Positions 17,759-26,075 of a stretch of DNA of 64,000 nt are shown piece after piece (position 1 is the first letter of the stretch; every line of letters begins with the position of its first letter). Both the position numbers and the translations under genes were made by a program. Source of the DNA: an uncultured Acetobacteraceae bacterium. Lineage in GTDB: Bacteria; Pseudomonadota; Alphaproteobacteria; Acetobacterales; Acetobacteraceae. The notes under the pieces were generated by a model that was not told the origin of the DNA, made no database searches, and worked only from the letters and a program-made list of their open reading frames with translations. The stretch covers positions 27,752 through 91,751 of the forward strand of contig CAIVPZ010000049.1 of NCBI GenBank assembly GCA_903907955.1, written 5' to 3'.

Positions 17759-18723
17759 GTGAACAGCCGCTCGGTCTTCAGACCGTCATACAGCGACGAA
17801 ACGTATTCGCCATAACCGTTCCAGATGCGTGTTGGCACCATCTCGTCGCTCCCCAGCAGCCGCTCGTGCGCCTGGCTCCAGCGAGGATGCGGCACGTCCG
17901 GGTTCACGTTGGCCCAGAAGCCGTATTCGCTGGCCTGCACCTGTTCCCAATAGCTCACCGGGCGCCGGTCGGTGAACTCCACTTTGACGATCGACTTCGC
18001 CGATTTGAACCCGTACTTCCAGGGCAGCGTCAACCGAATAGGTGCACCATCCTGTTTTGGAATGGTTTTTCCGTACATGCCGACGGCCAGGAAGGCAAGT
18101 TCGTTGGTCGCTTCGGCAAGCGTGACGCCTTCGGTGTACGGCCACGGATACCAGTTCTGGCGCAGGCCCGGCATGGTTTTCTGATCGGCCAGCGTGGTGA
18201 ACACCAGGTATCTGGCCGCTGCGGTCGGCTCGGCGAGCCTGACCAGTTCGGCGAGCGGGAAGCCGATCCAGGGCACCGTCATCGCCCAGCCCTCGACGCA
18301 GCGGTGGCGATAGACGCGTTCCTCCAGTGTCACCGCCTTCAGCAGATCCTCCAGCGCGATGCTGCGCGGCCTGGCCACCATGCCGGCCAAATTGATGCTC
18401 CAGGGGTCGGTCCGCAGCGCCTGGGCAGGGCGGACGATGTCCTTGGAGGTGCCGAACTCGTAGAAATTGTTGTAGGTGGTGGCGTCCTGCTCCGGGGTGA
18501 GCGGGCGACCGGCCTGGTATTTCGGGTTGCGGGGCGCCTGCAGCGGTTTCAGCGGCGTGGCCGGTGGCGCGCTGCCGCCGAACAGCCGCCATTGCGCCTG
18601 CGCCGGCACCGTCGCGGCGATGGTCCCGGCGCCGCCGAGCAGAGCGCGGCGCGCCAGCACCACCGACTCCGGCGTCGCCTGCGAGTCCGGGATGGTCCAG
18701 CCCGGCCGTCGTCGAATCAGCAT
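17755..18723 (-). CDS. msrP: protein-methionine-sulfoxide reductase catalytic subunit MsrP
   Basis: A 322-residue periplasmic molybdoenzyme of the sulfite-oxidase fold that repairs oxidised methionines in exported proteins. A Tat-type signal is visible near residues 25-45 (LARRALLGGAGTIAATVPAQAQ). The molybdenum-ligand Cys lies in YRHRCVEGWAMTVPWIGFPL, and the family blocks RQNWYPWPYTEGVT, KYGFKSAKSIVKVEF and NGYGEYVSSLYDGL are present. The ATG at 18723 has a GGGGAAG ribosome site; the longer frame to 18840 is not needed. The next gene overlaps by four bases but is not a typical msrQ. Confidence 0.93.
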   Translation of the reverse strand: MLIRRRPGWTIPDSQATPESVVLARRALLGGAGTIAATVPAQAQWRLFGGSAPPATPLKPLQAPRNPKYQAGRPLTPEQDATTYNNFYEFGTSKDIVRPAQALRTDPWSINLAGMVARPRSIALEDLLKAVTLEERVYRHRCVEGWAMTVPWIGFPLAELVRLAEPTAAARYLVFTTLADQKTMPGLRQNWYPWPYTEGVTLAEATNELAFLAVGMYGKTIPKQDGAPIRLTLPWKYGFKSAKSIVKVEFTDRRPVSYWEQVQASEYGFWANVNPDVPHPRWSQAHERLLGSDEMVPTRIWNGYGEYVSSLYDGLKTERLFT

Positions 18724-18857
18724 GGCGCTTCCCCATTTGCTCCGCTGCCATGGAGGTGGCGTGCGCCGCAACGGCTGCAAGCCGGACCGCCCTGCCCCTT
18801 CTGCTCCGGGACTGTCCGGGCGCGCCGGCATGACACGCAATGGGCAGAACGTCCGGT

Positions 18858-19487
18858 TCAGGATTTCGGCGCGTGCTCGGCGAACGCCGCGGCCTGGGGG
18901 AGTGCCGGAACGGCTGCGGTGGGCACCGCCTCCGGGATGGGCGGCGGGACCGCCAGCGAGTCGTAATAGTCCCAGGCAAAATTGTTGGCGTAGAAAAGGC
19001 CGGCAATGACCACGGTCGATGCCGTCACGGCCACGATCGTCGTCGTTGAGGAGCCGGTATAGGCGTAGAGCGATGCGGCCTTGATGCCCTTGACCCAGAA
19101 GATGGTCGCGTTCCAGGTCAGGAATTTGTCGGTGGTCCGCCAGAATTCCTCTTTCAGGTCAAACGGCTGGCCCGGTTCACGTTTCGCCGGCGGGGGGAGA
19201 TGCTTGTCCCACAGATAATCGTTCGCCGTGTAGATCGCCAGCGAGGCGGCGGTGCCGAACGCCGTCAGTGCGGTGCCGAATGCCATGCTGCCGGCGGCGA
19301 TGGAATAGATGGCCACGTTGGCCGCCGTGGTGCCGGCCTTGTAGGTGATCGCCTTCAGGGCGGAGTGCATCACCGAGGCGTCGCCTGAAGCGGGTGCCGC
19401 CGCCGCGGGCGGTGTCTGCGCCTGCGCGGGGCTCAGGAACAGGCACAGCGCGACGGAGGCAGCGATCATTGCGGGCCGCATGCCCAT
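18858..19487 (-). CDS. hypothetical membrane protein with signal peptide
   Basis: A 209-residue protein beginning MGMRPAMIAASVALCLFLSPAQAQ, a good Sec signal, followed by about three membrane segments (ANVAIYSIAAGSMAFGTALT, AASLAIYTANDYLW, TTTIVAVTASTVVIAGLFYANNF, read separately) and a Pro/Ala-rich C-terminus. The central EEFWRTTDKFLTWNATIFWV is distinctive. I cannot assign a family with confidence. The ATG at 19487 is chosen because GAGG lies five bases upstream. It is 134 bp upstream of msrP on the same strand and may be transcribed with it. Confidence 0.7.
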   Translation of the reverse strand: MGMRPAMIAASVALCLFLSPAQAQTPPAAAAPASGDASVMHSALKAITYKAGTTAANVAIYSIAAGSMAFGTALTAFGTAASLAIYTANDYLWDKHLPPPAKREPGQPFDLKEEFWRTTDKFLTWNATIFWVKGIKAASLYAYTGSSTTTIVAVTASTVVIAGLFYANNFAWDYYDSLAVPPPIPEAVPTAAVPALPQAAAFAEHAPKS

Positions 19488-19647
19488 ATCTACCTCGGCT
19501 TGGTGAAACTGGAAGATGCGGTCGGATCGGGAGTCAGCGCAGCGACCTTGTGTGATCATGCCCCGGCGAGCGGGCAATTTGCAAAAGAGTTACAGTCTGT
19601 AATCCGCCATGGCATGCCGCGCAAGCCGGCAACGGGTGCAAAGAACG

Positions 19648-21210
19648 TCAGAGCGCCACCATCGGGAAGGTGGCGGCGATCGCCCAGGCAAGCGACAGCG
19701 CATTGGCGAGCGCGGCCGGCAACGGGTGCCGGGTGGCACGCCATGACCATGTGCTGAATACCCCATACACGATGAAGAAAACCACAATGACCGGCAGGAT
19801 GATGATCAGGAAGAACAACCGGTGCAGGTTCAGCCCGATCGCCAGCGCCAGCGACACCAGTAAAAACAGCTTGCTCGCCACATAGGCGCCGCGCGGCATG
19901 GCGGCGCCGCGGGTCAGCCATTCGTCGGCCACGAACCAGGGCAGCGTGCCGGCCAGCACCAGCGGCAGCATCAGCAGCCGCTCGCCGGTGGGGATGAACG
20001 CGGTGAAATACGCATCGATCGGCAGGCCGATGCCCAGCACGCCCCAGGCCGCGATGGCGCAGGCGACCGCCAGCACCGGGCCGGACGGACGCAGCCCCGC
20101 CAGGGGCACCCGCAGCCACGCCAGCCCCGCCAGCATCAGCAGCCCGTACACGCCGAGATGCAGCGCCAGGTAGTCGCCCAGCAGCAGCGGCAACAGGTCG
20201 GGCGGCAGCGGGCGCAGCAGCAGCGGCGTGGCGATGGCCGGCAGCAGCAGCACCGGCCACAGCCGCCGCCAGGGCAGGCCGGCGCCGGCGGGCGGCTCGG
20301 CCAGCACCGGCAGCAGGGCGGCGAGCGGCCAGGCCAGCGCCACCAGCGCGCTGAACAGCAGGGCGAGCCACGGGCCGCGCGACGGCACCGGGCCATCGCC
20401 GGCCGGGGCGAAATTGGCGTCGAGCCAGTCGCGCGCCGCCTGCAAACTGGCGTGGCTGTAGAGCACGCCCACGTGTTCAGCGTCGCCGGCATAGGCCAGC
20501 CGCCTTGCGGTGCCGGCCTGCGGGTTGCCATAGGTGACCCCCGGCAGCACCGGACCGGCGGTGGCCATGCCGACGATGCGCGCGCCCTCGCGGTGCAGGA
20601 AATCCGGCTCGAGCGCGCCGACGATCACCAGCAGGTTGCGCGGCCGGTCGGCATCGACGCCGCGCACGAAGGCCGAAACGGCGACGGTGGCGGCGATGTC
20701 GGGATGGGTGCGGCCGTACTGCACCACCGTGTCGGACGCCATGGAGTGGCCGAGCAGGGCGATCCGCCCGTCGCCGTCGGGCCGGGCGCGGGCATAGGCG
20801 ACCACCTGGTCGATGGCATCCAGCAGGCAGGCGGCGGCAGCCTTGTCGTCGGTGATGCCGCCGGCCAGCCGGGTCGGGTTGCGGCCATGGCCGGGGAAAT
20901 CAAACGTCACGGCAATATAGCCGGCATGGGCAAGCGTGATGGCAAACGGCTGCATGAGCTGGCGGGAGCCGGCGAAGCCGTGCGCGATCACCACCACCGG
21001 GGCGCGGCCGGCGGCCAGCGGGCGGAATATGGTGAGCGGGATGCTGCCGGCCTGGCCGGCCTCGATGGCCAGGCCGTCGGTGGCGGCCTGCAACTGCCAC
21101 ACCGCCATGGCGATGCAAACCAGCGCCGCCACCGCGACCAGCCCGTGCCACACGGTCAGCCGGGACGCGGCAGGTCGGCCGCGAAGGATGGTTGCAACTG
21201 CCCCGTGCAT
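19648..21210 (-). CDS. alpha/beta hydrolase fused to a multi-spanning membrane domain
   Basis: A 520-residue protein. An N-terminal membrane anchor (residues about 20-45) precedes an alpha/beta-hydrolase domain at about 60-280: VVVIAHGFAGSRQLMQPFA, VTFDFPGHGRNPTRLAGG and a GHSMASDTV nucleophile elbow with Ser. Residues about 290-520 carry six or more membrane helices. This architecture occurs in uncharacterised membrane hydrolases; the substrate is unknown. The ATG at 21210 follows GGAAGGG; in-frame sequence up to 21354 would overlap the divergent lipocalin gene. It is divergent from the lipocalin with only 17 bp between starts, so the promoters overlap the opposite coding regions. Confidence 0.8.
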   Translation of the reverse strand: MHGAVATILRGRPAASRLTVWHGLVAVAALVCIAMAVWQLQAATDGLAIEAGQAGSIPLTIFRPLAAGRAPVVVIAHGFAGSRQLMQPFAITLAHAGYIAVTFDFPGHGRNPTRLAGGITDDKAAAACLLDAIDQVVAYARARPDGDGRIALLGHSMASDTVVQYGRTHPDIAATVAVSAFVRGVDADRPRNLLVIVGALEPDFLHREGARIVGMATAGPVLPGVTYGNPQAGTARRLAYAGDAEHVGVLYSHASLQAARDWLDANFAPAGDGPVPSRGPWLALLFSALVALAWPLAALLPVLAEPPAGAGLPWRRLWPVLLLPAIATPLLLRPLPPDLLPLLLGDYLALHLGVYGLLMLAGLAWLRVPLAGLRPSGPVLAVACAIAAWGVLGIGLPIDAYFTAFIPTGERLLMLPLVLAGTLPWFVADEWLTRGAAMPRGAYVASKLFLLVSLALAIGLNLHRLFFLIIILPVIVVFFIVYGVFSTWSWRATRHPLPAALANALSLAWAIAATFPMVAL

Positions 21211-21227
21211 GCCCAGATAGCCCTTCC

Positions 21228-21761
21228 ATGATCGCAGACATGATTCTCGCCGTGCGTAACGCCTGCCTGCGCGGCGCTCCCGCAGGCCCACCGCCCGCAA
21301 CCGTGGCGAAGGTTGATCTCGACCGCTACCTGGGCACATGGTTCGAAGTCGCAAGACTGCCGAACCCGGAGGAGGATGGCTACGGGCGACGCTGCGTCGA
21401 TGTCACCGCAACCTACTCCCGACGGCTCGACGGCCGGGTGGACGTGCTGAACGTGGCGCGCAACGCAAACGGGGGCATGCGCAGCACCTCGGTGCATGGA
21501 ACGGCGCGGCCGGTGGATGCCACCGGGTCGAAGCTGGTGGTGACGTTCTTCCGGCTGTTCAACGGCGATTACTGGGTGTTGGGGCTCGACCCGGATTACC
21601 GCTGGGCACTGGTGGGCACGCCGCGGCGGCGCCGGCTGTGGCTGCTGGCGCGCACGCCGCGGCTGGAGGCGGCCGATTACGACCGCGCGCTGGCGATCGC
21701 CGCCACCGCGGGATACGATCCCGGCCGCATCGTGAAGACGCAGCAATCCACGGCGGCCTGA
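21228..21761 (+). CDS. lipocalin family protein
   Basis: A 177-residue Blc-type lipocalin. The signature GTWFEVARLPNPEEDGYGR is near residue 38. It is followed by the CVDVTATYSRR strand, GSKLVVTFFRLFNGDYWVLG and WALVGTPRRRRLWLLARTP, all typical of bacterial lipocalins that bind lipids at the outer membrane. The N-terminus MIADMILAVRNACLRGAP is only weakly signal-like, so it may be cytoplasmic or the start may be at 21240. It is divergent from the membrane hydrolase. Confidence 0.85.
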   Translation: MIADMILAVRNACLRGAPAGPPPATVAKVDLDRYLGTWFEVARLPNPEEDGYGRRCVDVTATYSRRLDGRVDVLNVARNANGGMRSTSVHGTARPVDATGSKLVVTFFRLFNGDYWVLGLDPDYRWALVGTPRRRRLWLLARTPRLEAADYDRALAIAATAGYDPGRIVKTQQSTAA

Positions 21762-21899
21762 GCTCGATCGTTACGTTGCCAATGGTTGCGTCATGCGCCG
21801 GTCTGATATGCGGGTCTGACCGGCGCGGTTCGCGGTTGTGGTATTCCGGCGTGCACGCGCAAAGTTGATGCCGAATAAAAAGATCGGCGGCGGGACGTG

Positions 21900-22607
21900 A
21901 TGCGGCGAACCTACAAGCGGCTGATCGAACGTGTGCGCCGGCCGGCGCCGGCTGCCAAGCCGTGCCCCGCGCCCGCCGTTCCCGCGCTGAAGATCATCAG
22001 TTGGAACCTGCTGCGGCTGACCGGCGCGACGCTGGAGGATGTGGCCTGGCTGGTCCGCCGGCACCGGCCGGACATTCTGCTCATGCAGGAAGCGACCCAC
22101 GCCATCGACGCGCTGCCCGGCGTGGTGGGCGGCTACTACGCGCGCGCCCCCCTGCCCGGCCGCATTCATGGTCTGGCGGTGTGGACCCCGAACGAATTGC
22201 GGGTCCCGCCGATGGTGCTGCCGCTGCCCGCCGGAACCCTGATCGAGCGCGTGTGCCAGATCGTCGAACTGAACGGCATCGGCATCGCCAACGTGCACCT
22301 CTCGCACGGGCAGATGCTGAACCGGCGGCAGTTGCGCCGGATCGCCCTGGCGCTGCCGTACCGGGCGGCGGTGCTGGGCGACTACAACCTGGTGGGGCCG
22401 GCGCTGCTGCCCGGCTTCAAGGACGTGGGGCCGCGGCACGCAACCCATGTGATGGGCGATATCGTGCCGCTGCGCATCGACCGCTGCCTGGTGCGCGACC
22501 TGACCTGCCTGCAGAGCGCGGTGCTGCCGCGGCACCGCTCCGACCACCGGCCGATCGCGGTGACGCTGGGCGTGCAGGCGGCGCCGGAGCTGCTGCGGGC
22601 GGCGTAG
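21900..22607 (+). CDS. endonuclease/exonuclease/phosphatase family protein
   Basis: A 235-residue protein of the EEP fold. Metal and catalytic motifs are visible: KIISWNLLR (Asn), ILLMQEATHAID (Glu), IGIANVHLSHG (His), AAVLGDYNLVGPALL (Asp/Asn) and LPRHRSDHRPIAV (Asp-His). The N-terminal 35 residues are basic and Pro-rich. Substrates in this family range from DNA to phospholipids and cannot be told here. GTG 21897 is an adjacent alternative start. Palindromic element copy 4 begins nine bases after the stop. Confidence 0.85.
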   Translation: MRRTYKRLIERVRRPAPAAKPCPAPAVPALKIISWNLLRLTGATLEDVAWLVRRHRPDILLMQEATHAIDALPGVVGGYYARAPLPGRIHGLAVWTPNELRVPPMVLPLPAGTLIERVCQIVELNGIGIANVHLSHGQMLNRRQLRRIALALPYRAAVLGDYNLVGPALLPGFKDVGPRHATHVMGDIVPLRIDRCLVRDLTCLQSAVLPRHRSDHRPIAVTLGVQAAPELLRAA

Positions 22608-22616
22608 GGCCTGCGA

Positions 22617-22696
22617 TGTGAATGAATACCCGCTGATATCATTGAGCGTTTCCGGCAAGATCGGCGCGCCGCGGGCATTCATTCACAAACTCTCAG
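22617..22696 (-). repeat. palindromic element family A, copy 4 (short)
   Basis: 80 bp, with short arms at both ends: TGTGAATGAATACCCGC on the left pairs with GCGGGCATTCATTCACA on the right. Left and right arms differ from other copies in a matched way, so the stem stays paired. On the minus strand the frame is MNARGAPILPETLNDISG followed by YSFTSQALR. It lies between convergent genes (the EEP-family gene and amtB), and unlike most copies it provides neither a start nor a stop. Confidence 0.85.
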
Positions 22697-22835
22697 TGGG
22701 CGCATCGAACGGGATGTTGCCGGACCGCAGCAATCGCTCCGCTCAAACCGGACGTCTGCCGCCCAGCCGGGAATCGCCGTCCAGGCAAAGGATACGGACG
22801 GCGATTCCCGGTGGCCGCAACAATTCCGCGCCGCT

Positions 22836-24158
22836 TCAGAAAACCTGCTCGCCATGCAGCGAGATATCCAGCCCCTCGCGTTCCTCCTCGCGCGTCACCC
22901 GCAGCCCGACCAGCCGGTCGGTCGCCACCAGCAGCCCCCAGCTTGCCAGCCCGCTGAACGTGATCGCCACCACCACCGCCACCGACTGCACCCCGAACAG
23001 CTTCGCGCCGCCGACATACGCCCCGCCGGTCAGCGTGCCGGCGGCGAGCCAGCCGGTCGCCAGCATGCCGACAATGCCGCCCACCCCGTGCACGCCGAAC
23101 ACGTCCAGGCTGTCGTCATAGCCCAGGCGCTGCTTCAGGATGGTGGACATGTAGAAGCAGATCGCCCCGGCCAGCAGCCCGATCCCCAGCGCCGGCCCCG
23201 GCATGACGAACCCCGCCGCCGGGGTAATCGCCACCAGCCCCGCCACCGCCCCGGATATCGCGCCGAGCACCGACGGCTTGCCGCGCAGCACCCACTCCGC
23301 GACGCTCCACGCCACCGTGGCGCCGGCCGCGGCCATCTGCGTCGCCAGCACCGCCATCGCCGCCCGGCCGCCCGCCGCCAGCGCGCCGCCGGCGTTGAAC
23401 CCGAACCAGCCCACCCACAGCAGCGACGCCCCGGTCACCGCCAGCGCCAGGTTCCACGGCGCCATGTTCTCCTGCTGGTAGCCAAGTCGCTGCCCCAGCA
23501 CCAGCGCGCACACCAGGCCGGTCACGCCGGCGTTGATCTCCACCACCGTGCCGCCGGCGAAGTCGGCCACCCCCATCACGTTCAGCCACCCGGCCGGCGC
23601 CCACACCCAATGCGCCAGCGGCGCATAGACCAGCAGCGACCAGGCGGACAGAAACAGGATCATCGCCGAAAACCGCATCCGGTCGGCAAATGCGCCGGTG
23701 ACAACCGCCGGGGTGATGATGGCGAACGCCATCTGGAAAAGGACAAAGACGCTTTCCGGGATGGTGGTCTGCACCGGCGCGGCGGTGGTCGCACCCAGCA
23801 GGAACGGCTTGTCCCACGCCTCGGCGATGCCGTTCAGCAGCAGCCGCGAGCCATCGCCGATCCAGCCGTTGCCGTCGCCGAACGCCAGCGAATAGCCGGC
23901 CACCATCCACAGGATCGTGCCCAGCGCGCAGATGAAGAACGACTGCATCATGGTGGCGAGCACGTTCTTCTTGCGCACCATGCCGGCATAGAACAGCGCC
24001 AGCCCGGGAATGGTCATCAGCATCACCAGGGCGGTGCACAGCAGCACCCAGCACACATCCCCCGGCTCGATGCGCGGGGCCGCCTCGGCGGCATGGGCAG
24101 GCAAGGCAAACAGCAGGGCGGCCGCGATCGGCGGCAGCACGCGAGTCAGGCGCAGCAT
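22836..24158 (-). CDS. amtB: ammonium transporter
   Basis: A 440-residue Amt/Mep/Rh protein with a cleavable signal peptide (MLRLTRVLPPIAAALLFALP...) and 11 membrane segments. Conserved elements are MTIPGLALFYAGMVRKKNVL near the N-terminus, ITPAVVTGAFADRMRF, the pore His in YAPLAHWVWAPAGWL, VEINAGVTGLVCALVLG, and the second pore His in DVFGVHGVGGIVGMLATG. The protein imports ammonium under nitrogen limitation. A sigma-54-type promoter lies about 55 bp upstream, consistent with NtrC control. No glnK lies beside it, unlike the common glnK-amtB arrangement. Confidence 0.96.
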   Translation of the reverse strand: MLRLTRVLPPIAAALLFALPAHAAEAAPRIEPGDVCWVLLCTALVMLMTIPGLALFYAGMVRKKNVLATMMQSFFICALGTILWMVAGYSLAFGDGNGWIGDGSRLLLNGIAEAWDKPFLLGATTAAPVQTTIPESVFVLFQMAFAIITPAVVTGAFADRMRFSAMILFLSAWSLLVYAPLAHWVWAPAGWLNVMGVADFAGGTVVEINAGVTGLVCALVLGQRLGYQQENMAPWNLALAVTGASLLWVGWFGFNAGGALAAGGRAAMAVLATQMAAAGATVAWSVAEWVLRGKPSVLGAISGAVAGLVAITPAAGFVMPGPALGIGLLAGAICFYMSTILKQRLGYDDSLDVFGVHGVGGIVGMLATGWLAAGTLTGGAYVGGAKLFGVQSVAVVVAITFSGLASWGLLVATDRLVGLRVTREEEREGLDISLHGEQVF

Positions 24159-24212
24159 GCAATGATATCCTCGAGCGGGGGAGACGGTCGCGCCGTCCTC
24201 GATGAATAATCA

Positions 24213-24227
24213 GCGAAATTCGTGCCA
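24213..24227 (-). promoter_or_regulatory. sigma-54-like promoter for amtB
   Basis: On the minus strand TGGCACGAATTTCGC fits TGGCAC-N5-TTGC with one mismatch in the -12 element. It ends 55 bp before the amtB ATG, leaving room for a short leader. A loose dyad GGTCACATTCATGTGCC about 45 bp further upstream is a possible NtrC-like site but is weak. Confidence 0.65.
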
Positions 24228-24365
24228 ACGGCGAAACGCGCCGCCCATGCCGGCCTGCCTGGAAATTAGGCACATGAATGTGACCGCACGTCTGGCAGTT
24301 GCCGCTGGAACAATCTGCTTCAGCCGCGGGCGACCGCCTCGAAAACAGGCAGGCAGGAAGCAAGG

Positions 24366-24387
24366 CCAGGGGTCAGTGGACCCCTGG
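24366..24387. repeat. family B G/C hairpin
   Basis: CCAGGGGTC-AGTG-GACCCCTGG, a perfect 9-bp stem with the same AGTG loop as units at 6280 and 58303. It sits between amtB and the flavin-reductase relic, with no nearby gene end that it could terminate. Confidence 0.7.
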
Positions 24388-24463
24388 ACCCCATTCCATT
24401 CCTGGACAGGGGGACTGCACCCGGATCAGGCTGGGGGCACGCTGCCAGGGGCCATCTCAAACC

Positions 24464-24600
24464 ATGCTGTTCGATTTCGCCACGCTCTCGCCGGCGGAGC
24501 GCCGCAAGCTGCCGGCCGCTACCGTGCTGCAGCGGCCGATCGGCTGGACGGTCACCCAGGACCTGCGCGGCCGCCTGAGCGAACCGGCGCAGTTGCGGGG
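24464..24600 (+). pseudogene. flavin reductase-domain protein, N-terminal relic
   Basis: ATG 24464 begins MLFDFATLSPAERRKL, continues PAATVLQRPIGW and then TVTQDLRGRLSEPAQ. This matches the first 40-odd residues of flavin-reductase-like (FMN-binding split-barrel) proteins, whose usual text is close to DFATLSPAERYKLL...RPIAWVTT. After about residue 45 the frame turns into unrelated sequence containing a perfect 11-bp inverted repeat (24595-24621) and ends at 24724. The remaining roughly 150 residues are missing, so this is a truncated relic. Confidence 0.65.
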
Positions 24601-24668
24601 GCGCCCTTCCGGCGCCCCCGCAGACGAAGTCAGGTTTCGTGCGTCGTGTTTTAAAGTACTCGCCCGAC

Positions 24669-24770
24669 TTATGCCTTGGACGTGCCGCTCCGCAGCGCCA
24701 CGAAGAAAGCCAGGCCGAATGTAACCAGCGGCAGCATTAGCGGAGCATTGAAGAGAACGGTCGTTTCCAT
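24669..24770 (-). CDS. single-span small membrane protein, 33 residues
   Basis: ATG 24770 is preceded by AGGGGG seven bases upstream and reads METTVLFNAPLMLPLVTFGL, ending FFVALRSGTSKA. It has one membrane helix of about 20 residues and a short basic tail. The size and layout match the class of small single-span proteins that stabilise transporters or oxidases, but I do not recognise a family. It lies 160 bp downstream of the AI-2E transporter on the same strand. Longer frames to 24914 lack a ribosome site. Confidence 0.45.
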   Translation of the reverse strand: METTVLFNAPLMLPLVTFGLAFFVALRSGTSKA

Positions 24771-24928
24771 TTGAAGCCCCCTTTTGTTTTTAGGCATAGA
24801 TGCAGATATGGCGGCATGCCGATCCGTCAAGAGTTGCCGGACCGGGGGATTCGCGGGGGGCACTGGTAACAACCCCGTGCAGCTGTGCCGGGCGAAGCCC
24901 CTCATCCGATACAAGTTGCGCCGCGAAT

Positions 24929-26002
24929 TTAACGCCTATGCGGCAACACCGCCGCCTCCGCCGAGCCGGTCCATTCGGCAACGAGCGTGAATCCCACGCC
25001 CAGCAGCACCGGCCCGACGAATATGCCCAGCAATCCGAAGGCCAGTGCTCCACCAAGCACGCCAAGCATGGTCAGCAGGAACGGCAATTGGGCACCGCGG
25101 GCGATGAAGAACGGGCGGATCACTGAATCGGCGCCGCTGACGGCCACGATCCCGTAGGTGAACAGGAAGATGCCCCAGGCGGTATGGCCCTGCGCGAGCA
25201 GCCACAGCGAGGCCGGAATCCAGACCGAGGGGGCGCCAATCGGCAGCACCGAGAGCCCGCCGGCCACCAGCCCGAGCAGCAGCGGCCGCGGCACGCCGGA
25301 CAGCCAAAGGCCGAAGGTGGTCAGAATGCCCTGCACGATGGCGGTGCCGAGCAGGCCATAGACCACCCCGCGGATGGTGGCGCCGGTAACGGCGATCAGG
25401 CGCGGCGCGCGCGGGCCGGCGATGCGGCCGAGAATGGCGTGGAGCTTGGCGGCCAGGCGGTCGCCGGACGCGAAGAAGAAGAACGCCACCACCAGCGCCA
25501 TCAGGAAACTCAGCACGCCATTGGCCAGCCCGAGCAGCAGCGACAGCCCGAACTCGGCGGCCATGCCGAAATAGGGCTTGAAGAACTCGCCCATGACGGT
25601 GAGGTCCTCGGCCCAGGAATCCCAAAGCCCGGCCAGCGTGGGGCCGATCGCCGGGATTTCGTGCAGCCAGGGCGGCGAGCCGGGCAGCCCGGCGGCGATC
25701 GCCGCCTGCACCGCCTTGCGCAGGTCGTCCACATCGTCGGCGCCGCCCGGCACGGCCAGCGCGATCGGCAGGACAACGGTGACGAAGGCGATCGTCACCA
25801 TCGCCCCGGCCGCGCCGAGATGGCCGAGCCGGCCGCGGGTGCGCAGCCATTCGTAGATCGGGAAGGTCGTGTAGGTCAGGATGGCCGCCCACAGGATGGC
25901 TGAGAAGAACGGCCACAGCACCAGCACGCAGCCGACCGCGATCCCCCCCAGCAGGAGGGCCATGAGCACGCGTTCGGCAATCATCTTGTCACTTCGCTCC
26001 AT
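24929..26002 (-). CDS. AI-2E family transporter
   Basis: A 357-residue protein with about eight membrane segments of the AI-2E/PerM exporter family. Typical blocks are LWPFFSAILWAAILTYTTFP at the N-terminus, the central soluble helix-rich region (residues about 90-150), GVVYGLLGTAIVQGILTTFG, SVLPIGAPSVWIPASLWLL and GIFVGPVLLGVGFTLVAEW at the C-terminus. The family exports varied small solutes; autoinducer-2 transport is not implied. Start 26002 (MERSDKM) or 25984 (MIAERVL) cannot be separated, as neither has a strong ribosome site. It is divergent from the decayed hydroxypyruvate isomerase gene. Confidence 0.87.
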   Translation of the reverse strand: MERSDKMIAERVLMALLLGGIAVGCVLVLWPFFSAILWAAILTYTTFPIYEWLRTRGRLGHLGAAGAMVTIAFVTVVLPIALAVPGGADDVDDLRKAVQAAIAAGLPGSPPWLHEIPAIGPTLAGLWDSWAEDLTVMGEFFKPYFGMAAEFGLSLLLGLANGVLSFLMALVVAFFFFASGDRLAAKLHAILGRIAGPRAPRLIAVTGATIRGVVYGLLGTAIVQGILTTFGLWLSGVPRPLLLGLVAGGLSVLPIGAPSVWIPASLWLLAQGHTAWGIFLFTYGIVAVSGADSVIRPFFIARGAQLPFLLTMLGVLGGALAFGLLGIFVGPVLLGVGFTLVAEWTGSAEAAVLPHRR

Positions 26003-26075
26003 GCTGTAGGGGGGCCGCTCTGGCCAGACCGCGGGGCGGCAGCCAGGCTCCGCGCGGTCCTGCGGGGAGGCAACC

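Noticed and set aside
24595..24621. 11-bp stem as an intrinsic terminator
   Set aside because: There is no T-run on either strand after the stem and no gene end to terminate; recorded instead as the break-point of the relic.
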